Below are positions 8,078-17,026 of a DNA stretch of 64,000 bases, piece after piece. Positions within the stretch are counted from its first letter, which is position 1; every line of letters begins with the position of its first letter. The position numbers and the translations under genes are program-made. Source of the DNA: Chakrabartyella piscis (GTDB taxonomy: Bacteria > Bacillota > Clostridia > Lachnospirales > Anaerotignaceae); the NCBI GenBank assembly GCA_030067835.1, contig CP092441.1, forward strand, positions 248,001-312,000. The letters are read 5' to 3'. The notes under the pieces were generated by a model. That model ran no database searches. It was not told the DNA's origin and saw only the letters and a program-made list of their open reading frames with translations.

Positions 8078-9697
8078 ATGGAAAAGAAAAAAGGGAAATT
8101 AACGGAACGTTACGAAGTGGTTTTGATGACAGTCAGTTTGCTCATCATTGGTGGCGTTGTAACATTCTTGACATTATATCCAGAGCAAGGAAATGCAATT
8201 GCAAGTAGCATTTTGTATATGCTCACTAGAACATTTGGTTCTACCATGCAAATCATCACCGTAATCATTACTGTTTTCTTAATTGCACTTTGTTTTACAA
8301 AATATGGCGATATCAAATTGGGTAAAGGAAAACCACAATACAAAACCATGAGTTGGGTTGCAATGATGTTCTTCTGTGGTCAAGGTTCTGGTACTGTGTA
8401 CTGGGCATTTACCGAATGGGGCTATCATTTCAATGCAGCACCACAGCTCAATGGTGTGGAAGTCAGTGAACCAATGGCATATGAATTGGCATTGGCATAT
8501 TCCATTTATGACTGGGGTCCCATTCCTTGGGCATTGCTTTGTATCTTTGTTTTGCCATTTGCTTTCCATTATTACATCAAAAAAGATGATGAATTGAAAT
8601 TCAGTCTTTTGACAAAATACGCTGTTGGCGAAAAAAGAGCAAAAGGTGTTTTTGGTAAAGTAGTGGATTTCATCTTTATTTTCTCAGCAGTAGGCTCCAT
8701 TTGTATCACAGCTGGTGCTGCTGGTTCCACAATCGCAATTGTATTTGCCGATTTGATTGGCATTGAGTATTCCTTTGGTTTGACATTTGCTGTTTTGCTT
8801 GGCGTTGCCATTTTGTATTCTGCATCTTCTTTGTTGGGGATTGAAAAAGGGATGCGTCGCATCAGCGATTGGAATATTTATTTCTGTTTGACCTTGCTTG
8901 CACTCATTTTGTTCATGGGTCCAACACAATTCATCATTGATTCCATGGTCAATGCAATGGGTATTTTGTCAACAGAAGTGGTACGTATGACTTTGTGGAC
9001 AGATCCGGTTGCTGTCACAGGCTATCCACAAGATTGGACTGTTTTCTACTTTGTATATTGGTTTGTATTTGGACCATTTACAGGTTTGTTTGTAGCAAAA
9101 ATCTCCAAAGGTAGAACCCTTAGAGAAATCATTCTCAATATGCTCATCACAGGTTCTGCTGGTATGGTTATGTTCTTTGGTATCGTAACAGCATATCAAC
9201 AAAATTTGCGTATCACTGGTATTTTGGACATTCCTGGTATGCTTGCAAGTGGTCAATCTGCAGAAACTATTGCTTTGGACACACTTCGCACATTGCCAAT
9301 GTCTAGTATTATGATTGTTTTGTACTTAACCGTTACCATTTTGTTCTTGGCAACCACATTGGATGCAACTTCCTTTGCGTTGTCCTCAACAGTATCCAAA
9401 AATCTTGGTTCCAATGAAGAACCCAAAAAAGGTTTGAAACTCGTTTGGTGCTTGGTTTTGATTTCCATTCCAGTTGCCATCACCTATGCAGGTACCAATA
9501 TCAATACCATCAAAGCATTCGTTATTGCGACAGGTATGCCACTGGTTATCATCATCGGTATCATCTACTATGGTTTCTTAAAGGAAATGAAGAAAGATTT
9601 CGGTCATATGACCAAGGAAGAAATCCAAAAGGGCGACTTCCTAGAAGATGCAGATTTTGGAAAAGAAGTAGTTGCAGAAGAAGCAATTGAAGGTTAA
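8078..9697 (+). CDS. BCCT-family transporter (betaine/carnitine/choline type), module 1
   Basis: The 539-residue protein is hydrophobic throughout, with about 12 membrane spans. It carries the BCCT landmark 'DWTVFYFVYWFVFGPFTGLFVAKISKGRT', with W328 in the Trp-box segment, and a Trp-pair helix 'YDWGPIPWALL'. BCCT carriers import trimethylammonium or related zwitterions with Na+ or H+, or exchange them as CaiT does. The ATG at 8078 is preceded by AGGAGG; the open frame upstream crosses the hairpin and is not coding. Its place after two CaiB-type genes parallels cai and ddd loci and suggests that it feeds the CoA-transferases. Confidence 0.88.
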   Translation: MEKKKGKLTERYEVVLMTVSLLIIGGVVTFLTLYPEQGNAIASSILYMLTRTFGSTMQIITVIITVFLIALCFTKYGDIKLGKGKPQYKTMSWVAMMFFCGQGSGTVYWAFTEWGYHFNAAPQLNGVEVSEPMAYELALAYSIYDWGPIPWALLCIFVLPFAFHYYIKKDDELKFSLLTKYAVGEKRAKGVFGKVVDFIFIFSAVGSICITAGAAGSTIAIVFADLIGIEYSFGLTFAVLLGVAILYSASSLLGIEKGMRRISDWNIYFCLTLLALILFMGPTQFIIDSMVNAMGILSTEVVRMTLWTDPVAVTGYPQDWTVFYFVYWFVFGPFTGLFVAKISKGRTLREIILNMLITGSAGMVMFFGIVTAYQQNLRITGILDIPGMLASGQSAETIALDTLRTLPMSSIMIVLYLTVTILFLATTLDATSFALSSTVSKNLGSNEEPKKGLKLVWCLVLISIPVAITYAGTNINTIKAFVIATGMPLVIIIGIIYYGFLKEMKKDFGHMTKEEIQKGDFLEDADFGKEVVAEEAIEG

Positions 9698-9711
9698 ACT
9701 ATATGTATGAT

Positions 9712-9743
9712 AAAGGGGTAGATGATTCTACCCTTTTGTTTTA
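9712..9743 (+). terminator. Terminator after BCCT, module 1
   Basis: AAAGGGGTAGA / TCTACCCTTTT stem (one G-U), 4-base loop, then TGTTTTAT. Confidence 0.75.
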
Positions 9744-9757
9744 TCTACAAATCCAAT

Positions 9758-9782
9758 GTAGGGGGGATGCACAAATCCCCCG
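9758..9782 (+). repeat. REP-like palindrome, GTAG foot (+)
   Basis: GTAG at 9758 followed by GGGGGAT-N6-ATCCCCC and G. It lies between the BCCT terminator and the enolase-superfamily gene. Confidence 0.65.
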
Positions 9783-9809
9783 TAATGCCATAAAAAAGGA
9801 GGATACGCT

Positions 9810-10928
9810 ATGAAAATTACAGATGTGGAAGTGATTTGCTTACGAGTACCCAGTTTGGATGCACCATGTGAATGGGGTGATGATGCTTTTCTTGTAAAGG
9901 TATACACCGATACAGGATTGGTGGGCATTGGCGAAAGTGATACCTCACCAATGGTTGCAAAAGCAATGATAGAAGCACCAGAATCCAATTTATATTGCGG
10001 TGGCTTGAAACGCATCATTATGGGCGAAAATCCTTTGGAAATCCAGAAAATTTGGGATAAAATGTATTGGCAGTCCAATTACAATGGCAGACGAGGTTTG
10101 GGCATCCATGCTATGAGTGCCATTGACATTGCGTTGTGGGACATTGCATCTCAATACTACCAAGTACCCATTTATATGCTTTTGGGTGGCAAATATCGTG
10201 AAAAATTACGTGCTTATGGTACCTTTGTACCAGCAGATACACCAGAAGAAAGTGCTCTCATTGCAAGAAAATTGAAGGCAGAAGGGTTTACCAGTTTGAA
10301 ATTTGGCGGTGGTGTTTTGGGAGATGATCCAGATTTGGATTGTGCCATTGTCAAAGCAGTTAGAGAAGAATTGGGTGCTGATTTTGAGTTGCAAATTGAT
10401 TTGGCAACCAAATGGCGAACCTATGGACACGCAGCAGGTATGATGAAGCGTTTGGAACCTTATCACCTCAATTGGATTGAAGAGCCTGTTCTTTCTGATG
10501 ATATGGATGGCTATGCAAGATTATCAGGCGTTTCTGGCACAAAAATTTCTGGCGGGGAATCCCTCACCACACGCTATGAGTTCCAAGATTTTTTGAATCG
10601 TGCAAAGGTGGATATCATTCAACCAGACATCACACGTTGTGGTGGTATCAGCGAAATGCGTAAAATCTATGATATGGCGACCATGCAAGGAACCAAATTG
10701 GTGCCACATGGATTCAGCACAGGGATTTTATTGGCAGCCACAGTGCAATTTTTGGCAGCCACAGAACAATGTGATTTGATGGAATATTCCCAAAGTACAA
10801 GCCCTCTGTTCACCGATTTGGTGAAGAATAGACTTCCATTTGAAAATGGATATGTAACAGTGCCAGATTGCATTGGTTTGGGTGTGGAATTGGATGAAGA
10901 AATCGTTGCAAAATATCGCATTTGGTAG
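9810..10928 (+). CDS. Enolase-superfamily enzyme, mandelate-racemase subgroup
   Basis: The 372-residue protein has the complete catalytic set of the MR subgroup: K164 on the second barrel strand ('SLKFGGG'), metal ligands D197, E224 or E225 ('WIEEP') and E250 ('GGESL'), and the Asp-His dyad D273 ('QPDITRCGG') and H300 ('VPHGFST'). Members abstract a proton alpha to a carboxylate, giving dehydration of acid sugars, racemisation or epimerisation. The 'KFGGG' strand lacks the second lysine of the KxK pair. An ATG with AAAGGAGG fixes the start. It follows module 1 but a terminator and a REP element intervene, so functional linkage is suggestive only. Confidence 0.8.
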   Translation: MKITDVEVICLRVPSLDAPCEWGDDAFLVKVYTDTGLVGIGESDTSPMVAKAMIEAPESNLYCGGLKRIIMGENPLEIQKIWDKMYWQSNYNGRRGLGIHAMSAIDIALWDIASQYYQVPIYMLLGGKYREKLRAYGTFVPADTPEESALIARKLKAEGFTSLKFGGGVLGDDPDLDCAIVKAVREELGADFELQIDLATKWRTYGHAAGMMKRLEPYHLNWIEEPVLSDDMDGYARLSGVSGTKISGGESLTTRYEFQDFLNRAKVDIIQPDITRCGGISEMRKIYDMATMQGTKLVPHGFSTGILLAATVQFLAATEQCDLMEYSQSTSPLFTDLVKNRLPFENGYVTVPDCIGLGVELDEEIVAKYRIW

Positions 10929-10951
10929 AACAATAAAGAGGCAAGTAGTGG

Positions 10952-10984
10952 AATCCCTATGTAAAATGCATAGGGATTTATCTT
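10952..10984 (+). terminator. Hairpin after the enolase-superfamily gene
   Basis: Perfect 10-bp stem AATCCCTATG / CATAGGGATT with a 7-base loop and a weak T-rich tail. It is probably the end of the transcript before EBP2. Confidence 0.55.
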
Positions 10985-11026
10985 CTGATATGATGATGCA
11001 TATGGATGATATAGGAGGTGGAGTCT

Positions 11027-12367
11027 ATGATTTTGGAAAATTCGTTGGATTTGGAAATATTAATTCGCTTGTTGGATGGTGTATATGACGAAATCACCAT
11101 ATGGGATAAAAATTGTAGTATTATATATATCAACAATGCTTCTTATCGCCATTTTGGTGTATATCCAAAAGAAATTTTGGGTGTGCCTGTGCAAGAATAT
11201 ATTTACACAGAAAAATATTGGGAGCCCATACGTATCATTGATATTTTCAAAACAAAAAAGACAACCATACAGAAACATATCTACAGATTTGGAGCACAAG
11301 TTATGACCACATCCATTCCATATTTAGACAAAAATGGAGATGTGGAATATGTGGTGCAAATTTCCAGAGACTTGGACGAATCTGCCTATGAACGATTGGA
11401 TTGGGATTTTTATACCGATTATCCAGAACCAATTGAACGATTGGATCGCAAAAAAAATATCATTTATGCAAGTAAAAAAATGGATTTGCTATATCAACAT
11501 ATGATCAAAATAGCAAAAACAGATGCAACGGTTTTGGTGCTTGGAGAAACAGGAACCGGCAAAAATCTCATAGCGAGAGCCATACATGAAAATAGCGAAA
11601 GAAAAAACGAACCATTTATTTCTGTCAATATGGCATCCCTCAGTCCTTCTGTTATGGAAGCGGAGTTGTTTGGCTATAGCAAGGGTTCTTTTACAGGTGC
11701 TTTGGCAAGTGGGAAGAAAGGGATATTGGAAGCTGCTAATGGTGGAACACTGTTTTTGGATGAGGTGGGTGAAATTCCCTATGAACTCCAAGCAAAATTT
11801 TTACATGTATTACAGGACAAAACAATTTTACCAATAGGATCCACAGAATCCATTCAGTTGAATATTCGCATCATTTGTGCAACCAATCGCAATTTGCCAG
11901 AGTTGGCAGAAAAGGGGCTTTATCGAGATGATTTGTATCATAGAATGAGTGTATTTAAACTTTTGATTCCACCATTGCGAGAAAGAGCAGAGGACTTCAA
12001 ACCTTTGGCAGAGTATTTCTTGCAATTGCTCAATAAAAAATACAATAAAAACGTTGTGTTTTCCACAGAAGCATATGAAATTTTGAAAAAACATACATGG
12101 AAGGGAAATGTGCGTGAGCTTGCAAATGTAATTGAATTTTCTGTGGTAATGGCAGATGGCAAAGAAATTCAAATGGAGGATTTGCCAGATGAATTTGCAG
12201 ATGTAGCAGAAGAAAAGCTTGTTGCAACAGAGGATATTTCTTTGAAAGATATGGTTGCAGAATTGGAAGAACGTGTGATTATGGAAGCATACAACGAATA
12301 TAAAAGCAGTAGGAAAGTAGCAAAAAAACTAGACATTAGCCAAACAAAAGCAAATCAAATGATATGA
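11027..12367 (+). CDS. Sigma-54-dependent activator with PAS domain (module 2, EBP2), C-terminus cut by a stop
   Basis: The 446-residue protein is parallel to EBP1 and EBP3: a PAS domain (residues 5-110), AAA+ with GETGTGKN at 173-180, and Walker B 'GTLFLDEVGE'. Its sigma-54 contact loop reads GSFTGA (220-225) instead of GAFTGA. The HTH ends abruptly at 'SQTKANQMI' with TGA. Reading through gives KYQSREETE and a second stop, which aligns with the end of EBP3 ('SQTKANRLIRKY...'). A single Arg-to-stop change therefore explains the shortening by about ten residues. The start ATG 11027 has AGGAGG 8 bases before. It may be weakened or still functional, since most of the HTH remains. Confidence 0.88.
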   Translation: MILENSLDLEILIRLLDGVYDEITIWDKNCSIIYINNASYRHFGVYPKEILGVPVQEYIYTEKYWEPIRIIDIFKTKKTTIQKHIYRFGAQVMTTSIPYLDKNGDVEYVVQISRDLDESAYERLDWDFYTDYPEPIERLDRKKNIIYASKKMDLLYQHMIKIAKTDATVLVLGETGTGKNLIARAIHENSERKNEPFISVNMASLSPSVMEAELFGYSKGSFTGALASGKKGILEAANGGTLFLDEVGEIPYELQAKFLHVLQDKTILPIGSTESIQLNIRIICATNRNLPELAEKGLYRDDLYHRMSVFKLLIPPLRERAEDFKPLAEYFLQLLNKKYNKNVVFSTEAYEILKKHTWKGNVRELANVIEFSVVMADGKEIQMEDLPDEFADVAEEKLVATEDISLKDMVAELEERVIMEAYNEYKSSRKVAKKLDISQTKANQMI

Positions 12368-12426
12368 AAATATCAAAGCAGAGAAGAAACAGAATGATAT
12401 CAAGAAACTGTATTTGAAAAATATGC

Positions 12427-12476
12427 AAGTCCTCATGGATTGGGTCAAAGCCAATGGATGGGGGCTTTTTGTTTTG
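12427..12476 (+). terminator. Terminator after EBP2
   Basis: A 17-base arm pairs with 12451-12467 with a 2x2 internal mismatch and wobbles, followed by TTTTTGTTTTG. Confidence 0.65.
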
Positions 12477-12557
12477 CAAAAAAATAGTATATGCCATATG
12501 TATGACAGAAGAAAAGATGCAATCACTCATTGCAATGGTGAGTATAAAAAATTCGTG

Positions 12558-12574
12558 TGAGTGAAAAAAACTCA
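12558..12574. promoter_or_regulatory. Candidate enhancer dyad of module 2
   Basis: TGAGTGAAAAAAACTCA: the same arms as the three dyads upstream of module 3, with a 7-base instead of an 8-base spacer. Confidence 0.5.
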
Positions 12575-12722
12575 TTTTTTGAAAGATAAAAGGCATTTTC
12601 CCTTTGGCTTGGAACAGAAAATAAAAAAATGGTGTAGCAAAAATAACAAAATCAAAAAGGAATATCTATGGATATCCATAAAAAAATATTGGATGTGACA
12701 ATATGGAAATAATTTACTTTAG

Positions 12723-12739
12723 TTGGCATGGTTCTTGCT
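12723..12739 (+). promoter_or_regulatory. Sigma-54 promoter P2
   Basis: TTGGCATGGTTCTTGCT, GG at 12725-12726 and GC at 12737-12738, ten bases apart. It is 101 bases before the A2 start. Confidence 0.87.
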
Positions 12740-12839
12740 TATATATTGGGTAACACAAGTGAATTTGTGTTTCGGTATTTTTTATATTTCACTATTGATA
12801 TGCGGGAAGCAACCATCATGGAAAAGGAGCGATGTGATT

Positions 12840-14030
12840 ATGAAACCGTTAGAAGGAATTAAAGTGTTGGATTTTACACAAGTACATGCAGGCAGCCTTG
12901 GTACCATGCTATTGGCAGATTTTGGAGCAGAAGTCATTAAAGTGGAAAGAATTGGTGTTGGTGATATTTCTCGTTATTGGGAACCAATGAAAGATGGAGC
13001 CAGTGGCTATTTCGCTTCCATCAATCGTAACAAAAAAAGTATTTCCATCAATGCTGCATCTCCAGAAGGAAAAGAAATCATTGAAAAACTAGTCAAAGAA
13101 GTGGATGTGGTTACAGAAAACTTCAAACTTGGCAGTATGGAGAGAATGGGATTTACCTATGAAAAATTCCAAGAAATCAATCCTGGTATCATTTATGCAA
13201 GATTGAATGGATATGGACAAAAAGGATCTTTGAAACAAGCAATGGGTCTTGAAATTCAAATGCAAGCAGGTAGCGGTATGATGGAAAGAACAGGATTTGC
13301 AGGTGGACCACCCGTCAAAGTTGGTGCAGCAATCAGCGATCATACTTCTGGTACATATATGGCAACAGCAATTGCACTTGCATTGGTGGAACGAGAAAAA
13401 ACAGGAAAAGGACAGGTTATTGATATTTCCATTTTGGATTCTTTGTTCTCTTTGATGGAAGCAAATGTAGCACAATACTCTTTGAAAGGTGTGGCATCTG
13501 AAAGAACAGGAAATGGATATCCAGGTGCAGCAGGTTATGACACCTATCAAGCAAAAGATGGTTACATTGCCATTGGTATTTCCACAGGCAGACAATGGAA
13601 AACCTTCTGTACAGTTATGGGTATGGAGGATATTTTGAATAATCCAGACTATAAAACAGCTGCATCGAGATGGGATTTGTATGAAACTTCCCTTTTGGCA
13701 GAAATCGAATCCTACACAATGCAGTTTACAAGAGATGAAATCCAAGAAAAACTTTGGTCTGTTGGATTGCCTTGTGGTGCTGTTGCAACACCAGAAGAAG
13801 CAATGGAAAGCGAACAAGTCAAAGCACGTGAAATGGTTGTAGATATAGACGATTTGGGTGTTGGTCCTATGAAAATCCAAGGTGTTATTGTCAAAATGGA
13901 AAAAACACCTGGTTCTGTAGATGCAAGTGCACCCCTTAGAGGACAAGATACCATTCATTATTTGGAATCCATTGGCTATTCCAAAGAAAAAATTGAAGCA
14001 TTGCAAGCAAACAATATCGTTGAATTTTAA
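12840..14030 (+). CDS. Class III CoA-transferase, subtype A, module 2, with Glu in place of the catalytic Asp
   Basis: The 396-residue protein aligns along its length with the A proteins of modules 1 and 3 ('IKVLDFTQVHAGSLGTMLLADFG'). The position of the family's catalytic aspartate is glutamate E138 in 'GLEIQMQAGSG' (codon GAA at 13251-13253). The five other class III proteins in the window all have Asp there. A carboxylate remains, so acyl transfer may be altered rather than abolished; a non-catalytic subunit partnered by B2 is another reading. The ATG at 12840 is preferred because it matches the paralogues, with AAGGAG 10 bases upstream; the GTG at 12834 is closer to the ribosome site and possible. 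Confidence 0.85.
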   Translation: MKPLEGIKVLDFTQVHAGSLGTMLLADFGAEVIKVERIGVGDISRYWEPMKDGASGYFASINRNKKSISINAASPEGKEIIEKLVKEVDVVTENFKLGSMERMGFTYEKFQEINPGIIYARLNGYGQKGSLKQAMGLEIQMQAGSGMMERTGFAGGPPVKVGAAISDHTSGTYMATAIALALVEREKTGKGQVIDISILDSLFSLMEANVAQYSLKGVASERTGNGYPGAAGYDTYQAKDGYIAIGISTGRQWKTFCTVMGMEDILNNPDYKTAASRWDLYETSLLAEIESYTMQFTRDEIQEKLWSVGLPCGAVATPEEAMESEQVKAREMVVDIDDLGVGPMKIQGVIVKMEKTPGSVDASAPLRGQDTIHYLESIGYSKEKIEALQANNIVEF

Positions 14031-14074
14031 CTGGCTACCATTGTGAATGAATATGTGAAAAGGAGTGACTGAAT

Positions 14075-15262
14075 ATGGCAGTTTTGGATGGAGTAACTGT
14101 AATTGACTTTACACAAGCATATAGTGGACCTTTTTCTACCATGCAGTTGGCTGATTTTGGAGCCAATGTTATTAAAATTGAAAGACGTGGTTATGGAGAC
14201 CAATCAAGAGAATGGGAACCATTGACAGAATCAGGAGAAAGTGGATATTTTGCTGCTGGCAATCGAAACAAAAGAGGGATTGCATTGGATTTATCCAAAG
14301 AAGAAGGGGTGGAATTGGCAAAAGCATTGATTCAAAATGCAGACATTGTTGTAGAAAACTTCAAAGTGGGTACTATGGAAAAATTGGGACTTGGCTATGA
14401 AGAAGTGAAAAAAATCAATCCAAATATCATTTATGCTTCCCTTTCTGGATATGGACAATATGGTCCACTTTCCCATTTGGCAGCATATGACAACATCATC
14501 CAATCCATGTGTGGCATTCAATATGCAACAGGTTTCCCAGATGGCATTCCAACAAAAGTAGGTCCATCCATTGGTGATAACTTGACAGGTTTGAACTTGG
14601 CATTTGGTATGATTGTTGCCTATTATAACCGTCTCAAAACCGGTGAAGGTCAAAGAATAGATGTTGCTATGTTTGATGCTTTGTTTGGTATTTTGGAACC
14701 AGCAATTATCTGCAAATCTATGTATAACATTGACACAGTACGTGTGGGAAATGAAGAACCAGGTGCATTGGTACCTTATGGTGTATACCCTTGTAAAGAT
14801 GGATATTTCTCTGCTGGACTTGCAAGTGATGCTGGTTGGGATCGTTTCTGTGTGGCTATGGGAATGCCAGAATTGGAAAATGACCCCAAATATGCTACAA
14901 ATGCATTGAGATGCCAAAATCTAAATGAATTTAGAGAAATTTTGTTGGAATTCTTTGGTGCTCACACAAAAGAAGAATTGGCAGAAATCTTCACAGCAAA
15001 TAACATTCCAAATGCACCATTGCGTAATATGGAAGATTTGGTAAACCTTCCTCATTTGCAAGAAAGAGATATGTTGATTCCAATCAATGACAATTGTGTT
15101 GGGGAATACATTGCAATTGGTAACCCAATGCATCTATCAGACACACCACCAGAATATAAATATGGCTCTCCAAGAATTGGACAACATACAGATGAAGTGC
15201 TTGCAGAAATGGGTATTTCCAAAGAAGCAATTGCAGAATTGTATGCAAACGAAGTAATCTAA
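14075..15262 (+). CDS. Class III CoA-transferase, subtype B, module 2
   Basis: This 395-residue B-subtype protein ('IDFTQAYSGPFSTMQLADFG') has the catalytic aspartate at D139 ('AYDNIIQSMCG'). AAGGAG lies 9 bases before the ATG and the A2 stop is 44 bases upstream. If A2 is impaired by its Asp-to-Glu change, B2 would carry the catalysis of the pair. Confidence 0.85.
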   Translation: MAVLDGVTVIDFTQAYSGPFSTMQLADFGANVIKIERRGYGDQSREWEPLTESGESGYFAAGNRNKRGIALDLSKEEGVELAKALIQNADIVVENFKVGTMEKLGLGYEEVKKINPNIIYASLSGYGQYGPLSHLAAYDNIIQSMCGIQYATGFPDGIPTKVGPSIGDNLTGLNLAFGMIVAYYNRLKTGEGQRIDVAMFDALFGILEPAIICKSMYNIDTVRVGNEEPGALVPYGVYPCKDGYFSAGLASDAGWDRFCVAMGMPELENDPKYATNALRCQNLNEFREILLEFFGAHTKEELAEIFTANNIPNAPLRNMEDLVNLPHLQERDMLIPINDNCVGEYIAIGNPMHLSDTPPEYKYGSPRIGQHTDEVLAEMGISKEAIAELYANEVI

Positions 15263-15273
15263 TTGCATTTTAT

Positions 15274-15320
15274 ATGTAGATAGGTATTCTGTTGGGTACT
15301 TATCTACATCTTGTATTTTT
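15274..15320 (+). other. Intercistronic hairpin between CoA-transferase B and BCCT, module 2
   Basis: A 13-bp stem (15274-15286 with 15297-15309, one G-U) is followed by CTTGTATTTTTT. It looks like a terminator, yet the BCCT gene 60 bases on has no recognised promoter of its own, so partial read-through is likely. Confidence 0.6.
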
Positions 15321-15378
15321 TAGAAGGAAGATTGGATTTGAAACACACTGTTGATATTATGTACAAGGAGGTTTTGTT

Positions 15379-17022
15379 GTGAAAAAAGAAAATTTGAAGC
15401 AATATGAAATGCCCCTGATGATCATTAGTATCGCTATTATATTATTTTTAACAGCGATGCTTACAATTTTTCCAGACCAATCCAATGCACTGGCAAATGA
15501 TATTTTCCAGATACTCACTAGAACATTTTGTTCCCCTATGGTATTGATATCCGTAATCATTACAACTCTTTTTATTGGGCTTGCACTCTCTAAGTATGGA
15601 AATATTCGCTTGGGAACTGGGAAACCTGAGTTTTCCACATTTAGCTGGTTGGCTATGATCTTCTTTTGTGTAAATGGTGCTGGTACTATGTACTGGGCAT
15701 TTATTGAATGGCCAAATCTCTATTTGGCAGCACCACAATTGAATGGAGTTGCCATTTCTGATGACTTTGCTTTGGAAATGTCCACTGCATTGAATTTATA
15801 CAATTGGGGCCCCAATGCCCTTGTATGGCTTTTGATCTTCAATGTACCATTTGCTTATTGGTATTATGTAAAAAAAGAAAACACATTGCAATTATCCGCT
15901 ATTTGTGCACATGGTTTGCCAAAGAAAATGCAAAGTCCTATTTTGTCTAAGGTCATTGACTTTGTATTTATTTTCTCAGTGGTAGGTTCCATTGCCATTA
16001 CAGCAGGTTCTGCTGCTTCCACAGTTGGGATTGCCATTGCAAAGGTAATTGGCATTGAGTACAAATTCACAATTGCTTTCTTGGTACTGTTTATTACAGC
16101 ATTGATTTTCTCTTTGTCCTCATTTGTAGGGATAGATAAAGGTATGAAAAATCTTTGTGACAAAAATGTATATGTGGTTATGTTTATTTTGGTTGTTATG
16201 TTGGTTGCAGGAAATGGCAAATTTATGATTGACCAAGTAACAAACTCCTTCAGTATTATGGCAGACAACTGGTTTAGAATTTTGCTTTGGACAGACCCTG
16301 TTACACAAAATTACTATCCACAAGACTGGACCGTCTTTTACTTTATTTACAACCTGGTATTTGCACCTTTGACAGCTGTATTTGCAACCAAAATTTCTCG
16401 TGGACGTACCATTAGAGAATTGACATTTGGTTCCATTGGTGCTTGTGCATTGGGTATTTTCTGTTTGCATGGTTTCATTGGTACATATGGACAAAGTTTG
16501 TTGTTGGATGGTACATTGGATATCGTTTCTATGGTTGCAAATGGAGATACTGCCCATGTTGCGTCTGAAGTTATGTTGACACTTCCTTTGCCTAAAATCA
16601 TGTTGGCTATTTATTGTATTTGTACCATCGTATTCCTAGCTTCTACATTGGATGCATCTGCTTTTTCTTTGGCAGCAGCCAGCTCAAAAAAATTGGCAGC
16701 TGGAGCAGAGCCCAATAAATTCATCAAAATGGTTTGGTGTATCGTTTTGATTGGTATTCCTACAGGGATTGCTTTTGCAGGAACCAATACAAATACACTG
16801 AAAAGCTTTGTGCTTGCATTTGGTGTTCCATTGATTCTTTTGATTGCTGTATGTTATAGAGGTGTTTTTGCTGACTTGAAAGAACATTATAGCTGCAAAA
16901 CAAAGGAAGAAATTATGCTAGAAGGTTATGATGCAGAAATGTTACAACAATACAAAGAAATGCGTGAAAAACAAGTTTCACCTGAACTATATGAATACAC
17001 ACAAATTGGCAAAAAGAAATAA
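15379..17022 (+). CDS. BCCT-family transporter, module 2, altered Trp box
   Basis: The 547-residue BCCT protein starts with GTG (AAGGAGG 7 bases before). It keeps 'QDWTVFYFIY' but then has N325 where the module 1 and 3 carriers have Trp (W328, W330), and 'YNWGPNALVWLL' where they have 'DWGPxxWALL'. In BCCT carriers the Trp box forms the cage around the quaternary ammonium group, so the ligand may differ in size or charge. It is the last gene of the module 2 operon. Confidence 0.86.
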   Translation: MKKENLKQYEMPLMIISIAIILFLTAMLTIFPDQSNALANDIFQILTRTFCSPMVLISVIITTLFIGLALSKYGNIRLGTGKPEFSTFSWLAMIFFCVNGAGTMYWAFIEWPNLYLAAPQLNGVAISDDFALEMSTALNLYNWGPNALVWLLIFNVPFAYWYYVKKENTLQLSAICAHGLPKKMQSPILSKVIDFVFIFSVVGSIAITAGSAASTVGIAIAKVIGIEYKFTIAFLVLFITALIFSLSSFVGIDKGMKNLCDKNVYVVMFILVVMLVAGNGKFMIDQVTNSFSIMADNWFRILLWTDPVTQNYYPQDWTVFYFIYNLVFAPLTAVFATKISRGRTIRELTFGSIGACALGIFCLHGFIGTYGQSLLLDGTLDIVSMVANGDTAHVASEVMLTLPLPKIMLAIYCICTIVFLASTLDASAFSLAAASSKKLAAGAEPNKFIKMVWCIVLIGIPTGIAFAGTNTNTLKSFVLAFGVPLILLIAVCYRGVFADLKEHYSCKTKEEIMLEGYDAEMLQQYKEMREKQVSPELYEYTQIGKKK

Positions 17023-17026
17023 AATT

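Larger units (their letters stand above)
12368..12839 (+). promoter_or_regulatory. Intergenic control region of module 2
   Basis: This 472-base space contains the EBP2 terminator (12427-12476), a dyad TGAGT-N7-ACTCA at 12558-12574 with a degenerate copy starting at 12539, and the sigma-54 promoter at 12723-12739. The dyad is about 150 bases upstream of the promoter, a normal enhancer distance. No gene was seen. Confidence 0.55.

Noticed and set aside
12723..12839. Longer N-terminus for the module 2 A protein
   Set aside because: The frame is open upstream but contains the sigma-54 promoter itself; homology and the ribosome site place the start at 12840.
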